NCBI GenBank assembly: GCA_039819095.1
Contig: JBCBSP010000011.1
Location: 8,331-72,330, forward strand
DNA length: 64,000 nt
Direction: 5' to 3'
Source: JBCBSP01 sp039819095
GTDB lineage: Bacteria > Pseudomonadota > Alphaproteobacteria > Caulobacterales > Maricaulaceae
Positions 1-8,646 of the stretch are shown piece after piece; the first letter of the stretch is position 1, and every line of letters starts with the position of its first letter. The notes under the pieces are model-generated. The model saw only the letters and a program-made list of their open reading frames with translations. It was not told the DNA's origin and ran no database searches. The translations under genes and the position numbers were made by a program.

Positions 1-1
1 C

Positions 2-1147
2 ATGCTGCCGGCGCTCAGCGAGATCGGCGCGGCGCTGGACCGGCCCGGCAATGCGCCGCAGCTCGTGGTCACGGTCTATGTGTTCGGCTTCGGACTGGCG
101 CAGCTGGTCTATGGACCGCTGGCTGATGCGCTGGGGCGGCGCACGGTTCTGCTCTGGGCGCTCGCCGCCTTTGTCGCCGCTTCGGTGGCCTGCCTGTTCG
201 CAACCGATTTCACCTGGCTGCTGATCGCGCGCGGCCTGCAAGGGGTCGCCGCAGCCGCGACGCGAGTGGTGGCGGTCGCGGCTGTGCGTGATCTGGTCTC
301 CGGACGACGCATGGCCCAGGTGATGAGCTTTGCCATGATGGTGTTCATGGCCGCGCCTATCTTCGCGCCGGCGCTCGGCCAACTCATCCTGTTTGCCGGC
401 GACTGGCGCTGGATCTTCGCCGCACTGATGGCCGGCGGGGCCATCCTGGGCATCTGGATGCATATGCGCCTGCCTGAGACCCTGGCGGAGGAGAACCGCA
501 TCCCACTGAACTTCGGCGCGGCGGGGCGCAACTACTGGCTGGCGGCGAAGAACCGGGTCAGCCTGGGCTATATGATCGCCTCGGCGTTCATATTCGGCGC
601 GCTGTTCGCCTTCATCGCCACGTCCGAGCAGGTGATTGCGCAGCTCTACGGGCTGGAGCACTGGTTTGCACTGGCCTTCGCCGGCGTCGCAGTGGGGCTT
701 GCCCTGGCCAATGTGATCAATGCGCGCATTGTCGGGCGATTGGGGATGAGGCGTGTGTCACACGGCGCGCTGATCGCCTTTCTGGTGATCAGCCTGGCGC
801 ATACGCTGATCTCGCTCGCCGGGCTGCCGCCCTTCTGGCTGTTCTACATCCTGCTGGGTTCGGCGATGATGATGTTCGCGCTGATGGGGGCGAATTTCTC
901 CGCCCTGATGATGGAGCCGGCCGGCGAACGCGCCGGCACCGCAGCAGCGCTGTACGGTTCCGTCACATCCGTGTCCGGCGCGGTGCTCGGATCGGTGATC
1001 GGCCAAGCCTATGACGGCTCGGTCACGCCGATCCTCGCCGGCATGGCGCTTCTGGGCGTAGGCGCGCTGGCTGCGGTCTGGATCACCGAAAAGGGCCGGC
1101 TGCTCGGCGCCGGCGAGGTGGAGGCTGAGGCGGCGGAACCGAGATGA
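2..1147 (+). CDS. MFS drug exporter, Bcr/CflA type (5' truncated)
   Basis: Major facilitator superfamily inner-membrane proton antiporter resembling the Bcr/CflA drug-resistance group. The visible protein starts at the L-P-A-L stretch that in this family follows the first membrane segment, and the frame is open to the window edge, so roughly 25-30 N-terminal residues are probably missing. The loop motif GPLADALGRR (residues about 39-48) is the MFS A-motif between helices 2 and 3. Further hydrophobic segments run to about residue 365. The C-terminal tail is short and acidic. The substrate cannot be read from the sequence. The family call is firm; the drug-efflux role is family knowledge. Confidence 0.85.
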   Translation: MLPALSEIGAALDRPGNAPQLVVTVYVFGFGLAQLVYGPLADALGRRTVLLWALAAFVAASVACLFATDFTWLLIARGLQGVAAAATRVVAVAAVRDLVSGRRMAQVMSFAMMVFMAAPIFAPALGQLILFAGDWRWIFAALMAGGAILGIWMHMRLPETLAEENRIPLNFGAAGRNYWLAAKNRVSLGYMIASAFIFGALFAFIATSEQVIAQLYGLEHWFALAFAGVAVGLALANVINARIVGRLGMRRVSHGALIAFLVISLAHTLISLAGLPPFWLFYILLGSAMMMFALMGANFSALMMEPAGERAGTAAALYGSVTSVSGAVLGSVIGQAYDGSVTPILAGMALLGVGALAAVWITEKGRLLGAGEVEAEAAEPR

Positions 1148-1206
1148 CAAAAAAACAGGCGACCGAAGGCCGCCCGCTTTGATGTGATCAAAGAGAAGGC
1201 ACCACT

Positions 1207-1530
1207 TTAGGCGCAGCCTTTGTCCTCATAAATTGCCATAAGATGATCCCGGCGGTCCTCCGCAGCGTCAATTGCATCTTCCGTATTGGCATAGGTTGCG
1301 ATCAGCCCTGGCCAGAAAAACACTGCCGCCGCAATGTTCTCGCCCGTTACGCCGCGCTCGTCGCGAGCGTCCTCTTCAAAGTTCGATGCGGCGTCGATCT
1401 GATCCTCAAGCTGCGCACAGGTAAGGTTTCGATCTCCAGGCTGCCGCACATCTACAACCTCCGGCGTTGCGCAAGCTGAAACCGAGAGTGCCAGCAGCGT
1501 TGCTCCAGCGACGAAGTAAACATTTTTCAT
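1207..1530 (-). CDS. small lipoprotein of unknown function
   Basis: A protein of about 107 residues with a hydrophobic signal peptide ending in a lipobox (L-S-V-S-A-C), so it should be lipidated at that cysteine and anchored in a membrane. The mature part is acidic (several D/E-rich turns), has a short hydrophobic stretch in the middle (AAAVFFWPGLIA) and two further cysteines. I prefer the ATG ending at 1530, which has AAGGGG about 7 bases upstream, over the in-frame GTG two codons earlier. The middle hydrophobic stretch followed by a charged helix is reminiscent of small envelope lipoproteins, but I do not recognise a named family. Confidence 0.75.
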   Translation of the reverse strand: MKNVYFVAGATLLALSVSACATPEVVDVRQPGDRNLTCAQLEDQIDAASNFEEDARDERGVTGENIAAAVFFWPGLIATYANTEDAIDAAEDRRDHLMAIYEDKGCA

Positions 1531-1629
1531 AGCCACCCCTTAGTGTTGTTTTTAAGCCTACTATCAATTTTTGAAGTAGCATCACATCAATCTTAGATCA
1601 ATATGCTTGCGACCTGAAACTTATGCTCC

Positions 1630-2508
1630 TTACACCACCTCCTCCGTCAGTGCGCCGTCCAGCCGCCAGCCGGCTTCCTCGTCCTGGCGCAGCGTCTTGC
1701 ACAGCCAGGGCAGCAGCACGAGCAGGTCCGTCTCCAGCGTGTAGGGCGGGTTGACGATCATGAGCCCGGCGCCGGCCAGCTTGCCTGCACGGTCGAGATC
1801 ACGGATCCACAGATCGGCGCGCAGGATTTTCTCCGGTTCGAACTGCTTTTCAGCAATCAGCCATTCGGCGAGTCCGAGGTCAAAGCGTTCTGACGCCCAC
1901 ATGTCCGTCAAGGGCCGCCAGAACAGGTAGGTTCCGCCCGGCCAGCGCTGCAGCGCGGTGACGGCGGCTTCGGCCATGTGGGCCATTTCATCGCGATGCT
2001 CGAAGGGCGGATCGACGAGCACCAGCCCGCGGCGTTCGCGCGGCGGCAGGAGGGCGCCGAGCGCAGCATAACCGTCGCGCCGTTCGGTCGTGATCCGATC
2101 ATCGCCGCCATAGCGCGCCTGCAGGGTGCGGCTGTCATCCTCGTGCAGCTCGCACAGATGCAGCCGATCCTGGCGGCGCATCAGTCGCGCGGCGATCTCC
2201 GGCGAGCCGGGATACGCGGCCAGAGCGACGTCAGTGCGGTCGCCATTCAGCTTGCGCACCACCGACAGCCAGGGCGCCAGCGCCGCAGCGATCTCCGCCG
2301 GCGGATCGGCGGCCAGCACCTTGGCGACGCCGTGCGCCCAGTCGCCGTCGGGCCCCTCTCCCAGATCATAGGCCCCGATGCCGGCATGGGTGTCGATATA
2401 GGCGAACGGCCCGTCCTTCTTTTTCAGATGCTCAAGGCACAGGGCGAGCACGACATGCTTGAGCACATCGCCGAAGTTTCCAGCGTGGTCGCGGTGACGG
2501 TAAGTCAT
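1630..2508 (-). CDS. rlmJ: 23S rRNA (adenine2030-N6)-methyltransferase RlmJ
   Basis: SAM-dependent methyltransferase that modifies A2030 of 23S rRNA in the cytoplasm. The N-terminus (YRHRDHAGNFGDVLKH) is the family signature. The SAM-binding strand and loop are at residues 38-45 (IDTHAGIG), and the catalytic D-P-P-F motif is at 166-169. The length of 292 residues is normal for the family. The gene stands alone; its start lies about 130 bp from the divergent peptidase gene at 2636, so the two probably share a promoter region. Confidence 0.93.
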   Translation of the reverse strand: MTYRHRDHAGNFGDVLKHVVLALCLEHLKKKDGPFAYIDTHAGIGAYDLGEGPDGDWAHGVAKVLAADPPAEIAAALAPWLSVVRKLNGDRTDVALAAYPGSPEIAARLMRRQDRLHLCELHEDDSRTLQARYGGDDRITTERRDGYAALGALLPPRERRGLVLVDPPFEHRDEMAHMAEAAVTALQRWPGGTYLFWRPLTDMWASERFDLGLAEWLIAEKQFEPEKILRADLWIRDLDRAGKLAGAGLMIVNPPYTLETDLLVLLPWLCKTLRQDEEAGWRLDGALTEEVV

Positions 2509-2635
2509 GGCGACAGGGTTTAGCCCCGGGCAGGGAGCCGGCGCCAGCCTGAAGTGAATAATGCCCCTCGCGCAGGTCGGTTGGCATGGTTAACCTTGTT
2601 TCCGATAAAACGAACACCGCCCGGGGGAGGCTCTC

Positions 2636-4135
2636 ATGAAATCGCTTTTTGCTCCGCTACTTGGTGCAGCGCTTGTGTGCGCCGCCGCCGCTGCTGACGA
2701 ACACGCCGCGCCGGGTATTCCCGAGCCGCGCCTCTTCACCTCCACCGGCCAGATCGAGGCTGATGGCGAGCGCATCCGCTATCGCGTTGTGGCCGGTGAG
2801 ACCTATCTGGAAAACGATGAAGGCGAGCCCACAGGCTCCATCTTCTCCACCGCCTATATCCGTGAGGGCGTTTCCGATCCCCGCACGCGGCCTGTCGCCT
2901 TCATCTTCAATGGCGGGCCGGGCTCAGCCTCGCTCTGGCTGCATATGGGCATGTTCGGGCCTCAGCGCGTCGTCCTGCCGTCCGAACCACCGGGCGATGA
3001 CGGGGCGGCGCCGTTCGACATTCGCGACAATCCCGAAACCTTGCTGGACGCCGCCGACATGGTCTTCATTGATCCGGTCGGAACCGGGTGGAGTCGGGCG
3101 CTCGGCGATACCGATCCGGAAGAGGAATTCTGGGGCGTGAATGAGGACGCCCGTTCCATCGCTCAGTTCATCCGCCGCTGGCTGGCGGAGAACCAGCGCT
3201 GGAACTCGCCGAAATACCTGATCGGGGAGAGCTATGGCACGACCCGGATCGGCGCGCTGATGAACCAGCTGGAAGGCGGCTGGAACGATGTCTCGATCAA
3301 TGGCGTGGTGCTGATTTCGGTGGTGCTGGACTTTCGCACCGACGCGACCGATCCGGGCAATGAAACCGGCTATGTCGGCCTCTTCCCCGGCTATGCGGCG
3401 GCGGGCTGGTATCATGAGCGCGTCGACCGGTCCGCGTGGAATGACGATTACGACGCCTTCCTGCGCGATGCGCGTGATTTCGCCACCGACGAGCTGATGC
3501 CGGCGCTCTTGCGCGGGCATGACAACAACGCGGCGCGCGTGGCGAACGTCGTACGGCGCTATTCAGAGCTGACCGGCCTGTCGGAAACATATATCGAGCG
3601 GTCCAACCTGCGGGTCACCCTGTCGCGCTTCCGCACCGAGCTGTTGCGCGATCAGGGACTGTCAGTCGGTCGGTTCGACGCCCGGTTCACCGGGCTGGAG
3701 CCGGATGGCGTGTCCGACAGTCCTGAAGGCGACCCCTCCGGCTATGGCATTGACGGCGCCTATACCTCAGCCATGCTCGATCACTTCACGCGCACTCTGG
3801 GCGTGGACATTACCGATCCCTACACCACGCTCGGCGGTGTGACCGACTGGAACTGGGATGCCGGGCGAGGCGGCGGCGAGAATGACTATGTCAACGTCTC
3901 GCCCTGGCTGGAGCGCGCCATGCGTCAGAACCGCGATCTGCGTGTCCTGGCGATGAACGGGATTTATGATCTCGCCACGCCCTTCTTCGCCACGGAGATG
4001 ACGTTCAACCGTCCCGGCTATGATCCGGATCGGGTAACGCTGACATACTATCCGGCCGGTCATATGATGTATCTGCACCAGCCGAGTATCGAGCAGTCCG
4101 CCGCCGATGTCAGGGCCTTCATCGAAGGCGGATGA
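2636..4135 (+). CDS. S10 family serine carboxypeptidase, secreted
   Basis: Alpha/beta-hydrolase of the serine carboxypeptidase family (S10), which removes C-terminal residues from peptides. A signal peptide covers about residues 1-20. The oxyanion-side motif NGGPGSAS is at 92-99. The nucleophile Ser199 sits in GESYG, and the other likely triad members are Asp445 (IYDLATP) and His476 (AGHMMY). The length of 499 is typical. Bacterial S10 proteins are usually periplasmic or outer-envelope. GGGGGAGG lies just before the start. The small exported protein at 4178 follows after 42 bp and may be co-transcribed. Confidence 0.9.
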   Translation: MKSLFAPLLGAALVCAAAAADEHAAPGIPEPRLFTSTGQIEADGERIRYRVVAGETYLENDEGEPTGSIFSTAYIREGVSDPRTRPVAFIFNGGPGSASLWLHMGMFGPQRVVLPSEPPGDDGAAPFDIRDNPETLLDAADMVFIDPVGTGWSRALGDTDPEEEFWGVNEDARSIAQFIRRWLAENQRWNSPKYLIGESYGTTRIGALMNQLEGGWNDVSINGVVLISVVLDFRTDATDPGNETGYVGLFPGYAAAGWYHERVDRSAWNDDYDAFLRDARDFATDELMPALLRGHDNNAARVANVVRRYSELTGLSETYIERSNLRVTLSRFRTELLRDQGLSVGRFDARFTGLEPDGVSDSPEGDPSGYGIDGAYTSAMLDHFTRTLGVDITDPYTTLGGVTDWNWDAGRGGGENDYVNVSPWLERAMRQNRDLRVLAMNGIYDLATPFFATEMTFNRPGYDPDRVTLTYYPAGHMMYLHQPSIEQSAADVRAFIEGG

Positions 4136-4177
4136 AGGCTGAGGCTGGCCGCCTCCAACTGCGGAAAGGAGAATTCG

Positions 4178-4642
4178 ATGTTGAAATTGACCCTTGGAGC
4201 GTTCGTCCTCGCGGCCACCGGCCTTTGTTCGGCGGCGGCGCAAGACTACTCGCTCAGCCCCGCCTATGGTTCTGTTTCACTGGAAGGCGGTTTCACGCCT
4301 GACCCTTATACGGTGAGTCTTGACGCAGGCGGACCGATTGACGCTGGCGCACAGATCGGTGGCGACTGTGTGGGCTACGTCGCCGACGCGCCTGACTTCA
4401 GACTGCAGTTTTCTGCAGGGTCATTGCCTCTAATTCTCTCAGTGGCTTCGACTGAAGACACCACCCTGGTGATCAATGGCCCTGATGAGTCCTGGCATTG
4501 CGACGATGATGGCGGTGACGGCTTGAATCCATCCGTTCGCTTTAGCTCTCCGCAAAGCGGCCAGTACGATATCTGGGTCGGCGCCTATGGCGGAGGAACG
4601 CCGGACGCCACGCTCTACATATCGGAAGTGACCAGTCAGTAG
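4178..4642 (+). CDS. exported protein with a pre-peptidase-like domain
   Basis: A 154-residue protein with a clear signal peptide ending near Ala-Ala-Gln at residues 20-22. The mature part is beta-rich. It reads like a bacterial pre-peptidase C-terminal (PPC) beta-sandwich: a D-T-T-L-V-I-N-G-P strand, then W-H-C-D-D-D-G, then a G-Q-Y-D-I-W-V-G strand near the end. Two cysteines could form a disulfide. The SD GAAAGGAGAA lies just before the ATG. It follows the S10 peptidase closely. The PPC comparison is from memory of the strand pattern, and no enzymatic motif is present. Confidence 0.75.
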   Translation: MLKLTLGAFVLAATGLCSAAAQDYSLSPAYGSVSLEGGFTPDPYTVSLDAGGPIDAGAQIGGDCVGYVADAPDFRLQFSAGSLPLILSVASTEDTTLVINGPDESWHCDDDGGDGLNPSVRFSSPQSGQYDIWVGAYGGGTPDATLYISEVTSQ

Positions 4643-4671
4643 GCGAAGGCTCGCCCCGTCCGCAAAGAATG

Positions 4672-4710
4672 CGCAAAGAAAAGCGGCGGTCTCATCGGTG
4701 AGACCGCCGC
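4672..4710 (-). terminator. rho-independent terminator of the symporter operon
   Basis: A perfect 12-bp stem (4683-4694 with 4699-4710) around the tetraloop TCGG. Read on the minus strand it is followed by TTTTCTTT, so it should end transcripts of the gene stopping at 4735. It may also slow plus-strand readthrough from the exported protein gene. Confidence 0.88.
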
Positions 4711-4734
4711 GTCAGTTGGAGGGAAGAGATCGGC

Positions 4735-6690
4735 TTATTCAGCCGGCGTTCCCGGCGCATCGTGATGGACGTGGGCGTGGGCTGACGGGATGCGAATCTC
4801 CTCCACCAGCTCCTGCACGTCCTGCGGCGGCGCCTTGGTGGCGAGCGAGACCGCGACCGAGATCACGAAGCTGAGCGCCATGCCCAGAGTGCCGAAGCCT
4901 TCCGGCGACACGCCCAGGAACCACTGATCGGCGCCGCCCATGGCGATGTTCGGCAGGAAGCCGAACATCCCGGCCAGCGCGATCAGGAAGGATAGGCCAG
5001 CCACCCCCATGGCGATGCGAGGCGCGCTGGCGGTGCTGTCTTCGTCGCGCATCGCCGCCGACAGGATCAGCGCCACCGCCGCAATCAGGAGCGCGCAAAC
5101 GCCCAGGACCACCGATGAGAAGCCGATCTTGAAGTGGATGATGTAGGCGGCCGTCACCGTCAGACCCACAGCCATGCCGGAGATTGCGCCTTCCCGGTTC
5201 ATGCGCTTCCAGAAAATGCCCAGGAAGATCGCCGGGAAGAAGCTCGCCGCAGCCAGTCCGAAGGCGAAGGCGACGACGGCGGCCACGAAGCCGGGTGGAT
5301 TGATCCCGGCATAGATAGCCACCAGCACCGCCATCACCGCAGCCAGCCGGGCCACGAGCAGCTCTCTCATATCGCTCATATCCTTGAACAGGACCTTCTT
5401 GCACAGATCGTGAGAGACCGCCGAGGAGATGACCATGAGCAATCCGGCTGCGGTCGACAGCGCGGCGGCCAGACCGCCGGCCACGACCAGACCGATCACC
5501 CAGCTGGGCAGATTGCCGATCTCAGGATTGGCCAGCACGAAGATATCGCGATCCAGCTTCGTCATCTCATTGAGCTCCGGATCAGCCCGGTACTGGATGC
5601 GGCCATCGCCATTCTTGTCGGTGAACTCCAACAAGCCGGTGCGTTCCCAGTTGTAGAACCACATCGGCGTAGCGCCCTCGGGCAGTTCGCTGACTTCGAT
5701 CTGACCGGCGGAGGCTTCCTGCGAGTAGGTGCTCTCATTGACCGTTTCGATGAAGTTGGAACGGGCGAAGATCGCGACCGCCGGAGCCGTGGTGTACAGG
5801 ATGGCGATGAAGATCAGCGCCCAGCCGGCCGATTTGCGCGCGTCAGACGCTTTCGGCACGGTGAAGAAGCGGATGATGACATGCGGCAGACCCGCCGTGC
5901 CGACCATCAAAGCCATGGTGATGGCGAAGACGTCGAGCCGTGTCTTGGACCCGTCCGTATACTCGTTGAATCCGAGCCCCACGAGCGTGTTGTCCAGATT
6001 CTGCAATATCGGCTGGCCATTCGCGCCATCCCCGATAAAGCCGAGCTGCGGGAAGGGCGTGCCGGTGATCTGCAGCGACAGGAAGATCGCCGGGACCATG
6101 TAGGCGAAGATCAGCACGCAATACTGCGCCACCTGGGTGTAGGTGATGCCCTTCATGCCGCCCAGCACGGCATAGAACAGAACGATGATCGCCCCGATCA
6201 CCACGCCGATCGCGATATCAACCCCAAGGAAGTTGGAGAAGGCGATGCCGACGCCGCGCATCTGCCCGGCGATATAGGTGAAGGAGATGAACAACGCACA
6301 GATCACAGCGACCACGCGTGCGACCTGGCTGTAATAGCGATCCCCGATGAAGTCCGGCACGGTGAACTTGCCGAACTTGCGCAGGTAAGGCGCAAGCAGA
6401 AGCGCCAGCAGCACATAGCCGCCGGTCCAGCCCATCAGGAAGACCGAGCCGTCATAGCCCATGAAGGCGATCAGCCCCGCCATGGACAGGAAAGAGGCTG
6501 CGCTCATCCAGTCAGCCGCAGTGGCCATGCCGTTGAAGACCGGCGGGATATCGTGACCGGCGACATAGAAGTCGTCCGTCGTGCCGGCGCGCGCCCAGAT
6601 GGCGATGCCGATGTAAAGCGAGAAGGTGAAAAACACGAACCCGAAGGTCCAGAAGACGGTGGGGCTCAGCCCCATGATGGTTCCATCCAT
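4735..6690 (-). CDS. sodium:solute symporter, large subunit (VC_2705/ActP-like)
   Basis: Inner-membrane sodium/solute symporter (SSF family) of 651 residues with about 13-14 hydrophobic segments. It belongs to the group that pairs with a DUF4212 small subunit, whose gene lies 11 bp upstream. Family signatures include GHDIPPVFNGMATAADWMS near the N-terminus and LPSWVIGLVVAGGLAAALST in a later helix. A long soluble insert of about 80 residues around 315-395 separates two membrane segments, and the tail is His-rich (HAHVHHD). Members are annotated as acetate or other organic-anion permeases, but the substrate cannot be told here. Confidence 0.9.
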   Translation of the reverse strand: MDGTIMGLSPTVFWTFGFVFFTFSLYIGIAIWARAGTTDDFYVAGHDIPPVFNGMATAADWMSAASFLSMAGLIAFMGYDGSVFLMGWTGGYVLLALLLAPYLRKFGKFTVPDFIGDRYYSQVARVVAVICALFISFTYIAGQMRGVGIAFSNFLGVDIAIGVVIGAIIVLFYAVLGGMKGITYTQVAQYCVLIFAYMVPAIFLSLQITGTPFPQLGFIGDGANGQPILQNLDNTLVGLGFNEYTDGSKTRLDVFAITMALMVGTAGLPHVIIRFFTVPKASDARKSAGWALIFIAILYTTAPAVAIFARSNFIETVNESTYSQEASAGQIEVSELPEGATPMWFYNWERTGLLEFTDKNGDGRIQYRADPELNEMTKLDRDIFVLANPEIGNLPSWVIGLVVAGGLAAALSTAAGLLMVISSAVSHDLCKKVLFKDMSDMRELLVARLAAVMAVLVAIYAGINPPGFVAAVVAFAFGLAAASFFPAIFLGIFWKRMNREGAISGMAVGLTVTAAYIIHFKIGFSSVVLGVCALLIAAVALILSAAMRDEDSTASAPRIAMGVAGLSFLIALAGMFGFLPNIAMGGADQWFLGVSPEGFGTLGMALSFVISVAVSLATKAPPQDVQELVEEIRIPSAHAHVHHDAPGTPAE

Positions 6691-6701
6691 GACGGCCCCC
6701 T

Positions 6702-6992
6702 TTATCCTTCGTCGTCGTCAACGTCGAACTTGCGCTCGATGCGGTGCATCAGAACCGAGTAGACGAAGATCAGAACGACGAAGACGTAGATTGCGCCCTG
6801 CTGGGCGAACCAGAAGCCGAGCGGCGCGCCGCCGATCGAGAACTGGTCAAGAAAATCGCGGAACAGGATTCCGGCGCCAAACGAGACGACGAACCAGACC
6901 GCGAGCAGCGCTCCCACCAGCGTGAGATTCTCACGCCAGTACGCCTTGAATTGGTTTTCAGAGATGTCGTGTTCGGTGTCACTCACGGTCAT
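6702..6992 (-). CDS. DUF4212 small subunit of a sodium/solute symporter
   Basis: A 96-residue membrane protein with two transmembrane helices, of the DUF4212 family that accompanies SSF symporters. The motif AYWRENLTLVGALLAVWF and the closing VLMHRIERKFD are typical. I start it at the ATG ending at 6992 because GAAGGGGG directly precedes it; a longer frame begins 10 codons upstream without such a site. It is the first gene of a two-gene operon with the permease. Confidence 0.88.
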   Translation of the reverse strand: MTVSDTEHDISENQFKAYWRENLTLVGALLAVWFVVSFGAGILFRDFLDQFSIGGAPLGFWFAQQGAIYVFVVLIFVYSVLMHRIERKFDVDDDEG

Positions 6993-7101
6993 CCCCCTTC
7001 TTGATATCAGCCATTGCTGCACCTCCCGTCACGCCGGTATTCCGGCATGTTCGATGAGGGTGCAGGTCCGGCTGGCCGATGGGGAGAGCGACATAAGTCT
7101 A

Positions 7102-7130
7102 ACGCCGGCGCTCGCTGGGAGCGCCGGCGT
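7102..7130 (-). terminator. strong hairpin downstream of the vWA/TadG gene
   Basis: A perfect 12-bp inverted repeat (7102-7113 with 7119-7130), loop GCTGG, between the stop of the vWA gene at 7164 and the next minus-strand gene. There is no T-tract on either side, so termination by this hairpin is likely but not certain. Confidence 0.55.
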
Positions 7131-7163
7131 CAGGCCCGTGCAGTCATGAGGGGGGCGGGCGCG

Positions 7164-8528
7164 TCAGCGCGCCAGGCGCAACATGTTCAGATCGGCTGCG
7201 ATTGAGGAGAAGGCCGATGCAATGTCCAGGTCCTCGACATTGTAATAGTTCGACGGCGTTGAGGCACAGTTCTGTAAGAGGTTGCGATTGGAACTACCGT
7301 TGACCTGAAAGGCGATGGAATAGACCACGACGCCGTTATTCTTGGCGTAATTGCACACCGAGGTGAAAGCCTGGCTGGCCTTGTTCTTCTTGTAATAGTC
7401 GTCGGTGCCACGGGTCCCCACATGACGACCGTCATCGTCCTCAGGATCAAAATCATCGTCGGGCCGCCGTTGTGAGGTGATGCCGCCATCGGTCATCACC
7501 ACGAGCACTTTCAGCGTTTCGGCATCGTCAAAATCGGCCGGGCGATCAGAGAAACCGGCATCCCCGTTCAGCCCGCCGCGCCACATCGGATCAAGCCCGC
7601 GCATGCCCCAGCTGATCGCGATATCGGTGCCGGTGCCGTCTGACAGCGCCGGATTGTCGAAACTGCCGATCACATCCGTCAGCCGTGTCGTGTTGTTGGA
7701 CAGGAAGACCGCTTCGGCATCCGGATGATCCGGGCACCAGGGGTTGTTGCGGTTCCAGACCGTAAACTCGGGAATGACGCCGAAACCCTGAGCCGGCATC
7801 GCCATAGTGCGCACTTCGGTGTCATTCATCTCGATGCAGCCATTCCAGTCGTCGGCGTCCGGAACTTCGATCTCCCAGTCATAGCCAGGCAGCTGGAACT
7901 CATCATCATCGGTGATGAAGCGGTAGAAGCTGCCGTCGAGCTTCACGGTTCCGCCGTACGGCACGACGGAGATGCTCGTCAGATCGCCCGCCGTGCCGTC
8001 CAGCATGGTGTCGACGAAGTCCAGCGAGGCTTCGCGCAGATTATCGACCTTCGACCCGCTCATGGACGAGGAGATGTCGAGCACCAAGGAGATCTCGATA
8101 TTCTGCACTTCTTCCAGCGCTTCAGAGACGCGGGAGACCGGGATCGAGCCGATGCCGGCGATGCCAAGCATAACGGTCGGCACATTGACCGAGGCTTGAG
8201 CGACCACGCGGCGCGAGTTCACCGCCAAGTCCGACGAGATGGTCACATTAAGAGAATCGTAAAGCGCGCCATGTTCAGCCAGAGCCGCTTCGACATAGGA
8301 GCGCACGACCGCTTCGGGGTCGCGATCCTGGGTCAGGCTGGCCGCGGCCAGAACGCCGGAGTCCAGCGCGGTCTGGATTTCGGCGCCGATCGAGGCGGCG
8401 CGCGTATAATCCACCCCGCCCGCGACGCCGGCGGTGACCGGCAGCATGGTCACGGCGAAGCCGACCGCAACATTGGCGGCCTTGTCGCGCCAGAAAGCGG
8501 CGAGGCGGGTCTTGAACGATGCGCGCAT
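7164..8528 (-). CDS. TadE/TadG-like pilus-assembly protein with vWA domain
   Basis: A 454-residue protein. A basic N-terminus is followed by one hydrophobic segment (about residues 18-38) with the flat Gly/Val/Ala pattern of TadE/TadG proteins. A von Willebrand factor A domain fills most of the rest. Its metal site D-I-S-S-S is at 151-155, and a second conserved acidic motif VVMTDGG lies near residue 345. TadG-type proteins are linked to Flp/Tad pilus assembly at the envelope. No other tad or cpa genes are in the window, so this is an orphan copy. Several cysteines may form disulfides outside the membrane. The ligand is unknown. Confidence 0.8.
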   Translation of the reverse strand: MRASFKTRLAAFWRDKAANVAVGFAVTMLPVTAGVAGGVDYTRAASIGAEIQTALDSGVLAAASLTQDRDPEAVVRSYVEAALAEHGALYDSLNVTISSDLAVNSRRVVAQASVNVPTVMLGIAGIGSIPVSRVSEALEEVQNIEISLVLDISSSMSGSKVDNLREASLDFVDTMLDGTAGDLTSISVVPYGGTVKLDGSFYRFITDDDEFQLPGYDWEIEVPDADDWNGCIEMNDTEVRTMAMPAQGFGVIPEFTVWNRNNPWCPDHPDAEAVFLSNNTTRLTDVIGSFDNPALSDGTGTDIAISWGMRGLDPMWRGGLNGDAGFSDRPADFDDAETLKVLVVMTDGGITSQRRPDDDFDPEDDDGRHVGTRGTDDYYKKNKASQAFTSVCNYAKNNGVVVYSIAFQVNGSSNRNLLQNCASTPSNYYNVEDLDIASAFSSIAADLNMLRLAR

Positions 8529-8646
8529 GGCGACAGGTCCCTCTATAGTCGGGCCTGAAAAAACACCAAACGCGTAAAAATCTTGCCAACAAAGGCGGTT
8601 AACGCGCCGAAACCATAATCCGGCCAGCTATCTCCGCTCCGGTCGG

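Noticed and set aside
5134..6762. 542-residue open frame on the plus strand
   Set aside because: It runs antisense through the whole SSF symporter gene, has His/Arg/Asp-rich shadow composition and no family pattern.
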